Assembly: GCA_030770425.1 (NCBI GenBank)
Contig: JASJFT010000123.1
Span: 62,001-126,000 of the forward strand
Direction: 5' to 3'
DNA: 64,000 nucleotides
Source of the DNA: Darksidea phi
Lineage: Eukaryota > Ascomycota > Dothideomycetes > Pleosporales > Lentitheciaceae
A program made the translations under genes and the position numbers. Numbering within the stretch: position 1 is the stretch's first letter; each line of letters begins with the position of its first letter. Below are positions 21,236 through 34,000 of the stretch, piece by piece. The notes under the pieces are model-generated. The model was not told where the DNA came from and did no database searches. It worked only from the letters and a program-made list of their open reading frames with translations.

Positions 21236-23107
21236 ATGTCCGATCCCTCACGAGTTACCGGGCAGGACCCGCTCTCATACAACAGCGAGAATGCATCCGT
21301 TGAACAAGTGGTCCCGCATGAAGCAAAAAATGCAGGCGTGCGCTCAGGTAATGCAGCGATAAAACAGCAACATCGACGAGCTTCGTCGGAAGAAAATACT
21401 GCTTCGAAAGTCCCTCCTGCACCCTCGCCGACCCGAGTCCAAATGGCGGCGAGTGCAAGTTCTGAAAATGATACATTAAGACAAGAACTCGCAGCCACCA
21501 ATGCCCTCTTAGCCAGCGAGCGAGCTACGCGGCTAGCGGCCGATCAAGAAGTAGCCCGTCTCGAGAGGGTCGTCTCAAATGCCGCTAACTCAGTTCCCGA
21601 CTCGTACCCGTACAGTTTCTGGCCTGCGCTACCTTGGGATGGCGAGCCAGCAAACCAAGCAATGCCACCGCACATCTGGAAAACTCAGAATGCGACGCCG
21701 GTACGGAGAGAATTCAACCCACATGAAGGCTACCGACAGTACAAAACAAGAGAGAATCAATATCTGTATGATGAGGCTAAAAATAGAAGAGACTGGTATA
21801 CTGGGGGATTGCATCTGTGGCCTCCCCAGGACGAGCGCAGGTGGTGCGGTGCGAAATATCTAGGTGCCGGCACGTACGGGTCAGTGGGGCTTTGGGTGAA
21901 TGTGGATGGCGATAGTAACATCATAGATGTAAGTTACCAGAGTTTGTTCTCTCTAGAGACTTCCTGAAGGTATGATTGTGGTCGACTGACATGAATAGCG
22001 TATGGTCAGTAAAGAAAGTCTACCAGACAGAAGACAATGGGAACATCCCAATGAGTGGCGAAATAAACTCCCCCGCGAGATCCACAACCACAGACTGCTA
22101 GACAGCGTACGAAACGGCATAACTCATCGCAGCATCATACGTCATCGTGGGTACCGGTTGATGATGCGACAGCGGCGCTATCGCCTATACTTGGACCTGT
22201 GTACGCAGGGTACTCTATTCGAAGCTATGAGCGATCGCTGGGAGAAGATGGCACATTTTCCTGCGAAAGGATCAACGAATCCGTTGCCCGAGCTTTTCGT
22301 TTGGCATGTTTTCAAAGAGTTGGTAGATGCTTGTCTTGTCCTGCAGCAAGGCAGCCTCTATGTGCCTGTAAGCGGGTGGAAACCTATGGTCCACAACGAT
22401 CTCCACATTTCGAATGTATTCTTGGACAAAAGGCAGCCGGAAGATGAATCGATGCACTCATCTGTAAGTGCTTTTTGATTATCCGGCCAAGGATTGCGTT
22501 ATAGGCTGACCGAGGTTGCAGTGGCCGAGAATCATCTTGGCAGATTTCGGGAGAACATTCTACGAACTCAACGTAGACCCCCAGGCGCATTTCACGGAGA
22601 GGGACAATCCAAAACAATATAGGATACCGAGTGATGATTTTAGGTATCCGATGGTAAGCGGAGCCTTTCTTGGAAAGAATAATTCCTTACAGCGAATAGG
22701 AGACACATCACACCCGCCAGCGTGACATAAAGATCACAGAAAAGGCCGATGTCTGGATGATTGGTGCTATTTTGTGGAGTCTGATATCGCACCGCTGTCT
22801 TGATGAAGGTCCCATCTTGGAGAATGGTCGTCCAGCGGCTTCGCAAGAATTTCGCGCTCATGAGATCCTCCAAGGTCGGCTTTTTGACGTGCAAACGTCG
22901 TATCACCCCAATCTTAGGAATATGGTAACTTTGTGTCTGATGTTCCACCCAAAAGACCGACCAAGTTTGATATCGTTACAGAAAACGCTCGCTGTGGAGG
23001 TTCGAAAAGCAGAAGGGCGTCTTAAAAATACGACTAATGACCCGAAATTATTCCAGAGGCATAATCTGAGCGAATTTACTATTGGGAAAAAGCATCGGCT
23101 ACGCTAA
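21236..23107 (+). CDS. Divergent protein-kinase-like protein
   Basis: Four exons (21236-21928, 21999-22463, 22522-22653, 22721-23107) give 558 residues; all three introns (70, 58 and 67 bp) are in phase 0 with GTAAG donors. After a disordered N-terminus and a coiled coil (about 74-118) comes a protein-kinase fold: glycine loop LGAGTYGSVGLW (209-220), probable beta3 Lys in MVSKES (about 235), probable alphaC Glu in PREIH, catalytic loop VHNDLHISN (362-370, HND in place of HRD, with Asp365 and Asn370 kept), DFG (394-396) in ILADFGRTF, and ADVWMIGAILW for the alphaF region. Catalytic residues are present, so it may be active. It belongs to the loosely related fungal kinase-like families of unknown substrate. 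It is convergent with the FAD monooxygenase gene, stop codons 26 bp apart. Confidence 0.85.
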
Positions 23108-23133
23108 AGAACGAAGACAGCGAAGATTTTTCC

Positions 23134-24400
23134 TCAAGGAACTAAAGTCATATCTCGGGCGTCGACGGTGAACTCTCGTTCTTTGCGAGAGTTGCGGTAT
23201 AAAAGTACGATCCAAGTAAGCCACTCCATAATGATGGTCATCAGCCATCCGCGGTCCTGGACGGTTTCAAAGTTGAAGTTGGCCTCCTTGACCGCAGCAT
23301 TGATCGGCGGCCTACGCAATTCGTCATAGTATCGGAATAGTTGCATGACCGACTTCTCCCGGTGGTGTTGCAGGATACGAGACAAAAGAACCACGTCTTC
23401 AAGCGCCAATCCTACACTTTCACCTTGCGGTGGCATCTGTATCTGTTAGCTCATCGACTTCGCGTCGTGAGTATCGGAAACTTACGGCGTGAGCTGCATC
23501 TCCAAGGAGTAACATGCGTCCGGAGCTCCAGGTGCCATTCTCGGACAAACGGTATACGGGATACAGTGTGATCTCCTGCAACCGTTGCAGGATTTTTTCC
23601 AGGAATGGGAGCGTTGCTGTTGAGAAGCGTCTCAGAAGGTCATCTTTCAGGGCTTTCTGGTCCTGGCCTTGGAGAGTCCAACCCTCCCTACTGCCAACGT
23701 CGGACGCACGCATGACGGCGGCGATGTATAGTCGTGACTTCGCCGCATCGGTGTAGCTTAGAAGCAGTGAGCCAAATCGGCCGAAGTAGAGCGCTGAAGT
23801 TTCAATGGGTAGCTCGTTTCGCAAAGAAGTGGCGTCTATAAAGCCATAAGCGTTTGCGATACCGGTGTACTCCGGCTTTCGGTCGGGTTGGATGAACTTC
23901 GTGCGAATGGCTGAATGTATACCGTCGCAGCCTAGTAAGATGTCACCCTTGGCCTCCGTGCCGTCTTCAAACCTAGCTACGATGGCGTCCTGCTCTTCTG
24001 AAATGAATGCTATCTTCTTGTCATACTGAACTTCAACACCGAGCTCCTTTAGTGTTGCTAGCATCGCGTCGAGCAGTTGGTAACGCATTACGCGGAGTCC
24101 ACGATGCTTAAACTTTTCCAGGTTGTCGAAATTTATTGCTCCGAGCTGCTTTCCAGTACGGTGAGACATGACATCGATAGCCTTAACCTCGCAACCCGAG
24201 GGCTGGAGTCTGGACAAGGCCCCAAGGTGTTCCAAGTACCGTAATGCTTTCGGCGTCAATCCGATCGCTCCACCGATGGTCGCTGGCTCGGGTCTAATCT
24301 CAAAGATGGAGCAGGACATTCCGTGTTGTTTGGTGAGTGCAAGAGCGGCGGAAACACCAGTAATGCCGCCTCCAATAATAATGACCCGTTGTACTGGCAT
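23134..24400 (-). CDS. FAD-dependent monooxygenase (salicylate-hydroxylase-like)
   Basis: Exons 24400-23486 and 23436-23134, joined across a 49-bp intron (GTAAG...GCTAACAGATACAG), give 405 residues. The protein has the class A flavoprotein monooxygenase pattern: VIIIGGGITG (residues 6-15) binds the FAD ADP moiety, LLGCDGIHSAIR is the DG motif, and MLLLGDAAHAMPP is the GD motif contacting the FAD ribityl chain. The intron splits the GD motif right after GDAAHA. This group hydroxylates aromatic or polyketide substrates with NAD(P)H and O2; the substrate here cannot be told. The C-terminus has a hydrophobic segment (WLMTIIMEWLTWIVLLY) that may associate with membrane. Confidence 0.9.
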
Positions 24401-26536
24401 TGCGGTGGTAGTCGACGGTATAGGTTATCAAGGTCAGAACAGGAGGTCTTTGATCAGCCAGATGTGAGAACAGCATCATGCTTTTTATAGGTGCAAATTT
24501 GCACAAAAATGCAGATTCGCGAAGCCATCGCGAAAAATGCGAGGAACGCGGCGAGGCTTGCTGCGGCTGAAGCGGTGCTGACGTGTACCTGTGGAGAGAA
24601 GCTGTGAAGCGTACATCTGCAACCAACCGCTCCTAATAGGTTGAGGGGATACGAGAAGATAGCGACTCTTCTGATGCAACGAGGCGTGAGTTAGTAAGAG
24701 GAGCTGCAGAGAGTTTGAATACGCATACAGTTAGCGCGAGACAAGCCGTTTTCGGTACCCTAAAAATGTTCCCGCTTCAATGTTTCCTAGGCTTGCGAGA
24801 GCATAGACACCACGGAAAGCTACAATATACCAGTATTCTTGTTGCCTCACGCTGAGCTGTATCGCATATATATAGAAGGCGCAAGATTAGACTGGAGGGG
24901 CTAGGCTTAAGTACAGCATCATATCGCTCCTCCGAGATGCAGGAAATATGTTAACATCCTCGCCGCCCATCAATGTCGCGACCTCGCTACAAGCTTTGAC
25001 GCCGAATGGAACTCTGCATATGACTTGCATAGCAGTCTTTTTCGAGATACGTGCATGTTTCCTCTAAGAAGAGTAATTCTCAAAAATCCAGATCGCCTCT
25101 ATTAAGAAGGGAGAGCCGCCCGCGCTATGCAAATCAAAACTGAACGCAAACATGAATTTGGTGCCAAATCTTTTGCAAAACAACCATAGCATCTTTGCGG
25201 GCAACTTCAAGTCCAGTTTGCGCAAGAGAAAAGGAAAGCAACCATAATGGGAAAGCGCTTTCATTAGAGGGGCGCCGAGCAAAGGGTACCGCGCTATAAG
25301 ACCCATTAGGTTCTTTCTTTGTGTCCTCAAGTAATGGGGAAGTGGTAAGTGTAGAGGGCTGCTCAAGGAACGTAGAGGAAGGTTTTATACTCTCGCCTCC
25401 AGCCGTGCGATGTCCAACGACTTTAGAAGTCTTGAGGAGGAAAGAATCCAATCTCCTCCACTCCTTTGCTCGTGTACATGCGGCACTTCTGGCTTCAAAA
25501 TCCAAGACAAATAACGAAGGATCTTAAACCTGTCCGTTATCCCTTTCGGGCGGATACCGTTCTCCGCCTTACCTCTTTCTGGACGATAAAATAGTAGAGG
25601 GGAAACATGGGTTTGTCTCTCACTTTTTATATTCCCAATGCAGAAATGAAGCAGCCTCACCATTATCTCGCCCGAGTACTCATTTTACTTCCTAGGATGT
25701 GATGAAGCATAGTGTAGAGAGTCAATAGCGGATACGGGGATACGGTATTTGGTTTGGATTTGCATAGTGGGAGTCTGTTTGTAAGGTCCGCACGAAATAC
25801 AATAGAAGCTTATATACAGTAGAGGAGGTGCTATACTTATACTTTATACACGATAATAGAGCTATAAAACTGTATATAGTATATTCGATCGTAAGCGACA
25901 AGGTGATGTTTCGAATATCGAATTTTAAGGCGGCGAGTAATGATATATACTACCGCCTACAGGTATGAAAATTGCCTGTGATGATGTCAGCATTCTAAGT
26001 CTCTCAGCACGGCGCAACTAAGATAACCAGCGCTTCACGGATAGGAAAAACACCCTTATCCAAGCTCTGCGGAGTTTGGAGAAACTTCCATAGGTTTGCC
26101 ATAGTGGGACTTTTGGATACCCAAGTCTCAGGACCTCAAGTATGCGCAAACATGTGAAGAGCGTTCGAGCAGTTTTAGACAACGTAGGCACTGATAAGCC
26201 GTACCATATACTGCCATCGTCTGAGTTTTAGTATCTCGCAAGAGGTGGTGGAGTGTAGTAAAGTAAAAAGGAAGAACAAGTCCCCGACAGAGGAAGCTCA
26301 AATATCATCTGCCACTCACGTTGGAGAAAACAATCTTTCATTTTCCCTTCCCCTCCCCGGATGCTTTTTGATCATGCCACACTCGGCCATAGCGCAGAAA
26401 GTACATACACATCAAACGAAGCCTCATCCGCAACGCCACCGTCGAATAACCCAGTTCACACCCAACCACGCCATCCCATGCATCGCCAATTTCGCACTAC
26501 ACCGCACTCACAACACCAACCTTGCTAGGACAAAGC
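24401..26536. other. Long intergenic region, partly AT-rich
   Basis: About 2.1 kb with no gene I can support. Three overlapping minus-strand frames at 25064-25663 lack motifs and read like chance frames. From about 25700 to 25960 the sequence is clearly AT-rich with many TA dinucleotides, unlike the flanking genes, and could be a RIP-mutated relic or a simple AT-rich spacer. The first few hundred bases are presumably the FAD monooxygenase promoter. Confidence 0.45.
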
Positions 26537-28238
<1,702 letters not shown>

Positions 28239-29125
28239 GGCTCGTGTTTGCAGTCAGTCTACAGAGTAAAACAAAAGGGATGCAGAAGCGTAAGCCGTTC
28301 GAATAGGAAGAAGAAAGCAGGCACAGGCCAGAGTAAAAACAATCTGCGAGAAAGAAACGTCAAGAAAAGGCAACGGACACGCGGCACCTTTGAATCTTTT
28401 GCGTTCGGCACATGTGGGGTCCCTCATCCACGATGACGCCGCAGCCCCTTCGATACCCCTCATCGCGGGCCTACCTCGCGCCACGCTCGCGTTTCTAGGG
28501 CAATTCTCGTCCCAAGTTCGGCTCGCACTCGCAAGAAGCCCTCCTACGCCGCCGAACACCGCGCCTCTAGACCGCGATGCTTACAATTGGGCGTCGCAGC
28601 GACAGTGTGTCGGGCTGCTTCACCCAAAGTGGGGTGCTGTAGGGAAGGGCTTGGCAGGCGTCTGCGGAAGGTAATGCCGGATTGGGAGGGCATAAACGAC
28701 GGCAGGCCGACATCCATCAATTGATTGCTCACGTTGAAGTCGAAGAATCGCCACTTGCGGCCGATAGCTTGGAAAACTTGAATAATTTACCCTTCTTGTC
28801 GAAGAATTAGGGGATTCGTGGCAATATTGTAGCGCTTTGCACCCCTCGTGCGTCTACCATCAAACATCTAGAAAGAGTTCCAACTCTAGCATACCAGAGT
28901 ATCAAGTGCATTTCTGGATAAACAATCTGCTCTACTGACAAATAATGGTATAAGAAGCCCTAAACGCCAAAACATGCAACCCGTCAAACGCCAATCCCGA
29001 ACCATAAAGACACACATAGATAAGTCGAACCGCTCTCCACTTATGCTACGGTACAAGCTAGGAACTACCATGTTATCATCTTCTCGCCGTCCTTCGTCTC
29101 TCATACTGCCCTTGCCCTGCGTCTT
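28239..29125. other. Intergenic region between SFA1 and the AhpC/TSA-like gene
   Basis: The promoter and leader of SFA1 lie at its left side and the 3' end of the next gene at its right. Several overlapping short frames in the GC-rich part 28250-28700 show no motifs. I see no gene here. Confidence 0.4.
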
Positions 29126-29138
29126 CTATGCCGTTGCT

Positions 29139-29172
<34 letters not shown>

Positions 29173-30244
29173 GTGGCGGCACCGGGGAAGAAGTAGTCAC
29201 TTTCTCGCGCTCCCTACTCTCCCCCGGTACCAACTCAGGCGTCTTACTCCCTTCTTTGTCCTTCACACCCTTACTCTTACTCCGTCCCCTCCCCCAATGT
29301 CTTCCCTCCTTGCCCTCTTTCTCCTTCAACGCCTTAACGCTATGACTCCACCTCTTCCTCGGCATGCCCTTCTTGACTTCCAGCCCTAACACACCTCTTA
29401 ATGACTCTACCTCCATATGATCCCGTGTATTGCGCATGCGATGCGCCCACACGCACTTGCCCCCCTCGAACAGAAACTCGCCGCCAACTTGCTTGAAATC
29501 GCCACCCTTGAGCGCCTTGTTGCCGGTGCTGATGCCTTGGATGATGGCCTGCACGGAGGTGACGAGTAGGTTGGATTGTATGTAGGCTGGCTTCTTGCCG
29601 AGCTCGAGCGTGCGCGTCATGCCTAGGTACTCGTAGAGCTTGCGCGTTGGGTCGGCGTAGATGGGAAAGGGGCATTTGGTGGTGGATGTGTACATTTCGA
29701 TTAGATCGGGGCGGCCGCAGCCAATGACGGTGATGAAGGTCGGCTCGGGCAGGGCGAGTAGCGACTCAGGGCTTATGGACGCCGATAACTCGCGCAGGTA
29801 TTCCTGACAGTTTCCGCAGAAGAAGTGCCGCACGAAGATAATGAGCTGTCTGGGTGCCACCCCTTCGCCCTTGTAGAGTTCCTTGAATGGCCGACTCTGG
29901 CCCTTTGCGTCAAGCACCAACAGGTCTTCTACCCGCTTGAGGTCTTTCTCTGTTGGTATATCATCGTTTACGTCGATGTTACCCGTGAAGTCGAGCTCGG
30001 GGTCTTCTGTTTTTGGCAGCACCGGTGTTGCGCTGGAAGGCGAGAACGGCGGCGTTGAAGGTGCATATGTGCTATCGGCGGAGGTGGAGAGTTTGGGGTT
30101 CGTATCGACGGTCGTGGAGGGCTTTGGGTCTTTGTCGAGACCTGACTGCGAGGGTGGCGGGGTAAGAGGCTTCGCGGGTTGTCCTGCGGGGGCTGTCGAA
30201 GGGAGAGAGGCCCCGTCGGCGGCTTTGGTCTCGGTAGAGTCCAT
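29126..30244 (-). CDS. AhpC/TSA-type thioredoxin-fold protein (peroxiredoxin-like)
   Basis: A single exon; I take the ATG at 30244, giving 372 residues. The frame continues upstream without a stop but with no ATG that improves the model. A Pro/Ser/Thr-rich N-terminus (about 100 residues) precedes a thioredoxin-like domain with RQLIIFVRHFFCGNCQEYL. The CGNC at about 143-146 sits where PRXL2/AAED1-type (AhpC-TSA_2) proteins have their redox centre. It continues through TFITVIGCGRPDLI, FPIYADPTRKLYEYLG and the FEGGKCVWAHRMRNTRDH ending typical of this family. The C-terminal tail is basic, then ends in a poly-Thr run encoded by a trinucleotide microsatellite. A role in redox homeostasis is inferred from the fold; peroxidase activity is not shown. 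Confidence 0.85.
29139..29172. repeat. GTC trinucleotide microsatellite inside coding sequence
   Basis: About eleven GTC units on the plus strand, encoding the poly-Thr tail of the AhpC/TSA-like protein on the minus strand. Such tracts vary in length between strains. Confidence 0.9.
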
Positions 30245-31086
30245 GGGGGTTGCCCAGCGTCGTGCGCGGATTGAGGTCGCTAGGGCTAGGGTATACGGTA
30301 TACTACTCAGCGCTAGAAGGCAATGGCTCGAGCGCGGCAGTAGGCACGAGTAGTGGAGTGTAGATGTAAAGTTGTAGATGTGGGAAGGCTCAGCGCAGTT
30401 TGCCGCAATCGATTGCACTCAACAACACCAACATATCCCTGTAGCTGTACCAACAAGCAAGCAAAGAATCGCGAAGAGTAAAATAGGTAGATGCCTCGTA
30501 TTCAGCTGGAAGAACCCTAGGGCGTGCGACAAGTTTCAGGGTGCCCTTTCACGCAGGGACCGGCGGCTACGTCAGCGGCTCGCGCCCGCCCTGATTCACA
30601 ATCCTAACCAGTCACCAGCGGGCAGATTAGCGAGCGCCAGGATCAGCATCCTCGCCGCAATGATGCTGGACACGCTGGCTTGACTTCAGGCGGCGTTCAT
30701 TACGCACCTTTCGCAGCTGAGGGTTGCGTTGCGGTGCTTCAGCTGGGTTTCAACCTGTGGGCTGACGGGGGTTGGCGACCAAGCAAAACGTATCACACGT
30801 GGAATTTGCCCATGTCTAGGTGAGGTCCCAAATAGCCACCATTTTTGTGTGATACCTGCTGACTGATGCTACTTGCTAGAGAGAAGGAGGCGGAATTCGC
30901 AATCTACCATTAAAATCCTATCAAATACGAAGCCAAATGCAGAGGCGCATGACACTGCCCTACATATTCCCCTCGCTATGCGAACCTGTCTCCAATCCTT
31001 GCGGGGCACCAAACCCCAGGAAAACGCTCCACTCCAACGCCAGCTTAACCAGCCATCAACTCCCCCTAATATATGCTACGCACCTA
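30245..31086. other. Intergenic region between the AhpC/TSA-like gene and NUP192
   Basis: The upstream region of the thioredoxin-fold gene and the 3' flank of NUP192. Short plus-strand frames near 30873-31331 are mostly antisense to the NUP192 3' end or Pro/Ser-rich noise. No gene supported. Confidence 0.45.
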
Positions 31087-34000
31087 CTAGGCCGATGCTC
31101 CTGTGCCCAACCCGAGGCAAGCTCCTGCAGCCTCCAACTGTGCAACGACCCTCTCATCATCCCCCTCATTACCCACCACAACCCTCTCCCTCAGCGCCCC
31201 CTTCCGCGCCATCCACCCGTCCACATCTTCCTTCACATTCTCCCTGTCCCACTCTAGCGGCAGCACGTCGCTACCCTGGATGCCCAACTTCGGCCCTGCA
31301 GCACGCATGCCGTCCAATATGGACGAAATAGCGGCGAGGGAGTGTGTTTCGAGGGCGGTAGATAGAGTGATTTTGGTAGCGTAGCGCGAATTCAACGCGT
31401 TGGAAGAGCGTTGGAGTTGTTCCGGGAACTGGTTTAGGAAAGACGATATCTCAGCTGCGATGGGTGGTCCGACAGTAAAGAGGAGTGTGAGACAGAGAGG
31501 GAGAATGCCCTTGGTCCATATAGAATGGAGGCGTGGTGGCGAGTCGAAAGGGCCCATTCCACCTGACCGCCGGTAGTAATTCATCAGATTCGCCGTGTTC
31601 AGCTGGGAAAGCACGCCTTCGGCTGCCATGCTCTCGGCGAGAGAAGGAAGCTGGGAAAGCGAAAGTATGAAGAGGAGACTAAGCTCGCCATAGACGGGAT
31701 CCGCGACACCGTTGTTCTGCATAGTGAGTCTGTCGGACCAGGAGAAGAGGCTTGTTGCGTAGCGGAGGGTGTTGCTGTTTGCGAAGAGGAGCGCAGCTTG
31801 CGTTTGCCATCTCTTCATCTCGGGTATAGCGGTGATGCGTTGAAGGAGTGCGGTGAGCAGAGCGAAGTCGGACGGCGTGACAGTATCGGGTTCGGCATGG
31901 AGCTGTGTCGCTAGACTACGGAAGCCTTTAGCAACGGTATCCGAAAGGATTTCCATCAACTGGTTGGCGATGGGCTCCGTGTAGTCTTTCGTTGATTTCG
32001 GCACTGTTCCGCGAAAGCTTGAGCGGAACGACAACTCTTCCGAGTCATCTTTAGCCGAATCCTCCACAAGATGGAACTGCAGAGAGAGGTACAATATTCT
32101 CAACAGAGAGCGATAGTAGGTCACCGAGTCGGTCGAGAACACGTTGTCGAAATCTGCAGTTGATGCGCGAATAGCCTCCCATATAGGGCCGAGCAGCTGT
32201 CGCGCTTCAGGTGCCTTGATCTTTGCATCGACTAGCTTCTTCAGCAGTGCAAAGGCTAGATCCGAGCGCGCCATCATAAGCTGACCAAAGAGAGCCTCCG
32301 GAAGAGATGAGTGGGCGTTCGCCACCATACACTTCTTCACCACTCGTATGAGTATATTGACGAGACGCTCATCTTGTGATACGGACTGGCTTAGCTCTAG
32401 TGCGAGTAATTTCCAGCCCTGCAGGAGTTGTATTTGGGACTCCACCAAGCTGAGATTCATGTTGGCTCTGATGATTTCGCCCTGGAAGCCCTGGCCTGCT
32501 CTGGGTCCGGACCATTTGCTATCGAACCCAAGAAGTTTGTCGGCGAGGTCGAGGTCGTAGAAAAAGCTAGTCCCGAACGATGCAGGATACAATGTCGTGC
32601 ATTTCAGGTTCGCTAACGTTACGCCTGGGAACTTTTGCTCAATATTCGACCTCAGGTTGGAATGTAGCGATACGTTGTAGGTAGGCAGCTCCAGCGCATT
32701 GTTTTCCAGATAGGATAGACTTGGAACTATATCCTTGAGCGGCATGACATCCCCAGTTTTCCGCGAGCTGTGGAGATGCATGGCAAGAAGCTCTGCGGTG
32801 AGCGAAGCGAACTTGTTTTGATAAGAACGCATGTGGACCCCTAGTTCGGTCTTCGGGTCCTGCGGCTGTTTTGCCATCCAATCTAAGAACGCGAGGAGTT
32901 GCCGAATAAAGTCTTTGCGCTGGCGAAGGTCGCCCATTGCCCACGACCAGTTGTTTTGGGCAGAAGTGACAAATTCTAGCATAGCCGTGAAAAGGGGCCA
33001 AGGTCTGCTCCCAGCTTCGAGATGTAAATTAGTAAGGGCGTCTAGTGCTCGTGAGAGAAGCGCTCGGCTCCTCGATTCTTTGGAGGAATTTGCTTTACTT
33101 CTCATTGTTTCCCGCGGAGTGTTCCCCGTGAGCAGGTAGAGGGCGAACCATTGCTGTTTGCTAGTGACTACAGCCGTAAGCAGGTTCCACACATTTCTCT
33201 GAACATCCACAATTCTTAGCGGCTCGTCCAATTGAGACAGCACATGTAGGAAGTTCTTTGCTGTTCTTGAGCCTAGGTGCCCAAGAAGCGAAGGGGGCTC
33301 CTTGTGCTCGCTCTTCTTTGCTGGGTTTTGCAGATCGATCCCGTCTTCGTTCTCGGTTACCACTCGAATCGCACCGCGTACCAGGGTCTCCAGCAGGAGT
33401 ACGACAGGAGATTTCCACACGTCGCTGGTAGCATAGAGTCGTGCCAGTAGTGGTGTTGCCTTGAAGAGTTGCTGCTCTAAGTGCGTCCAAGGCTTGTTGA
33501 GAAGCATAGCAACTCGTACAAGTACCTCAGAAAAGAGTAGTGTCGAATGCGTCTGATGCTTCCATAATGCTACGGAGCTTGTTAGCAGGGAGCTTTTGAT
33601 GAGATCTGCTCCAGAGAGCAGGGATGCTAATATCGGATTGGTCGGGAGATTGTTCTCGGACTTGGTGAGGTATAGCTCGGTAATGTATTCTGCAGTTGGT
33701 GCGATGAGTTTCGTCAACTTTTGGGAAAGCTTCGGCGCGTCGTCAACGTTGTACGCCAAGCGAAGGACGGTCGTAAACGCCTCGCATATGCCTATGTTGA
33801 TCTCCAGCCGGTCCTCCACCCGGTTATACTTCCAGGCCAAGGAACCCTCGTATATGCTTGCGAGTGTCCGTCCAAACGTGAGTAATGTAGTGCTCATGAT
33901 CTTCTCAGATGTACCACTTTCAGAAATAGAAGAGGCATTAAACCGTGTTAACGCTTTGCTGGAGGACTTCCTAGCCACGGATCGCTCGACTGCATCGTCC

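Noticed and set aside
25064..25663. Three overlapping minus-strand frames of 92-123 codons
   Set aside because: Two lack convincing starts, none has motifs, and they overlap each other; they read like chance open frames.
30245..30418. N-terminal extension of the AhpC/TSA-like protein
   Set aside because: The longer frame begins at a GTG and has no ATG before 30244; it is treated as leader.
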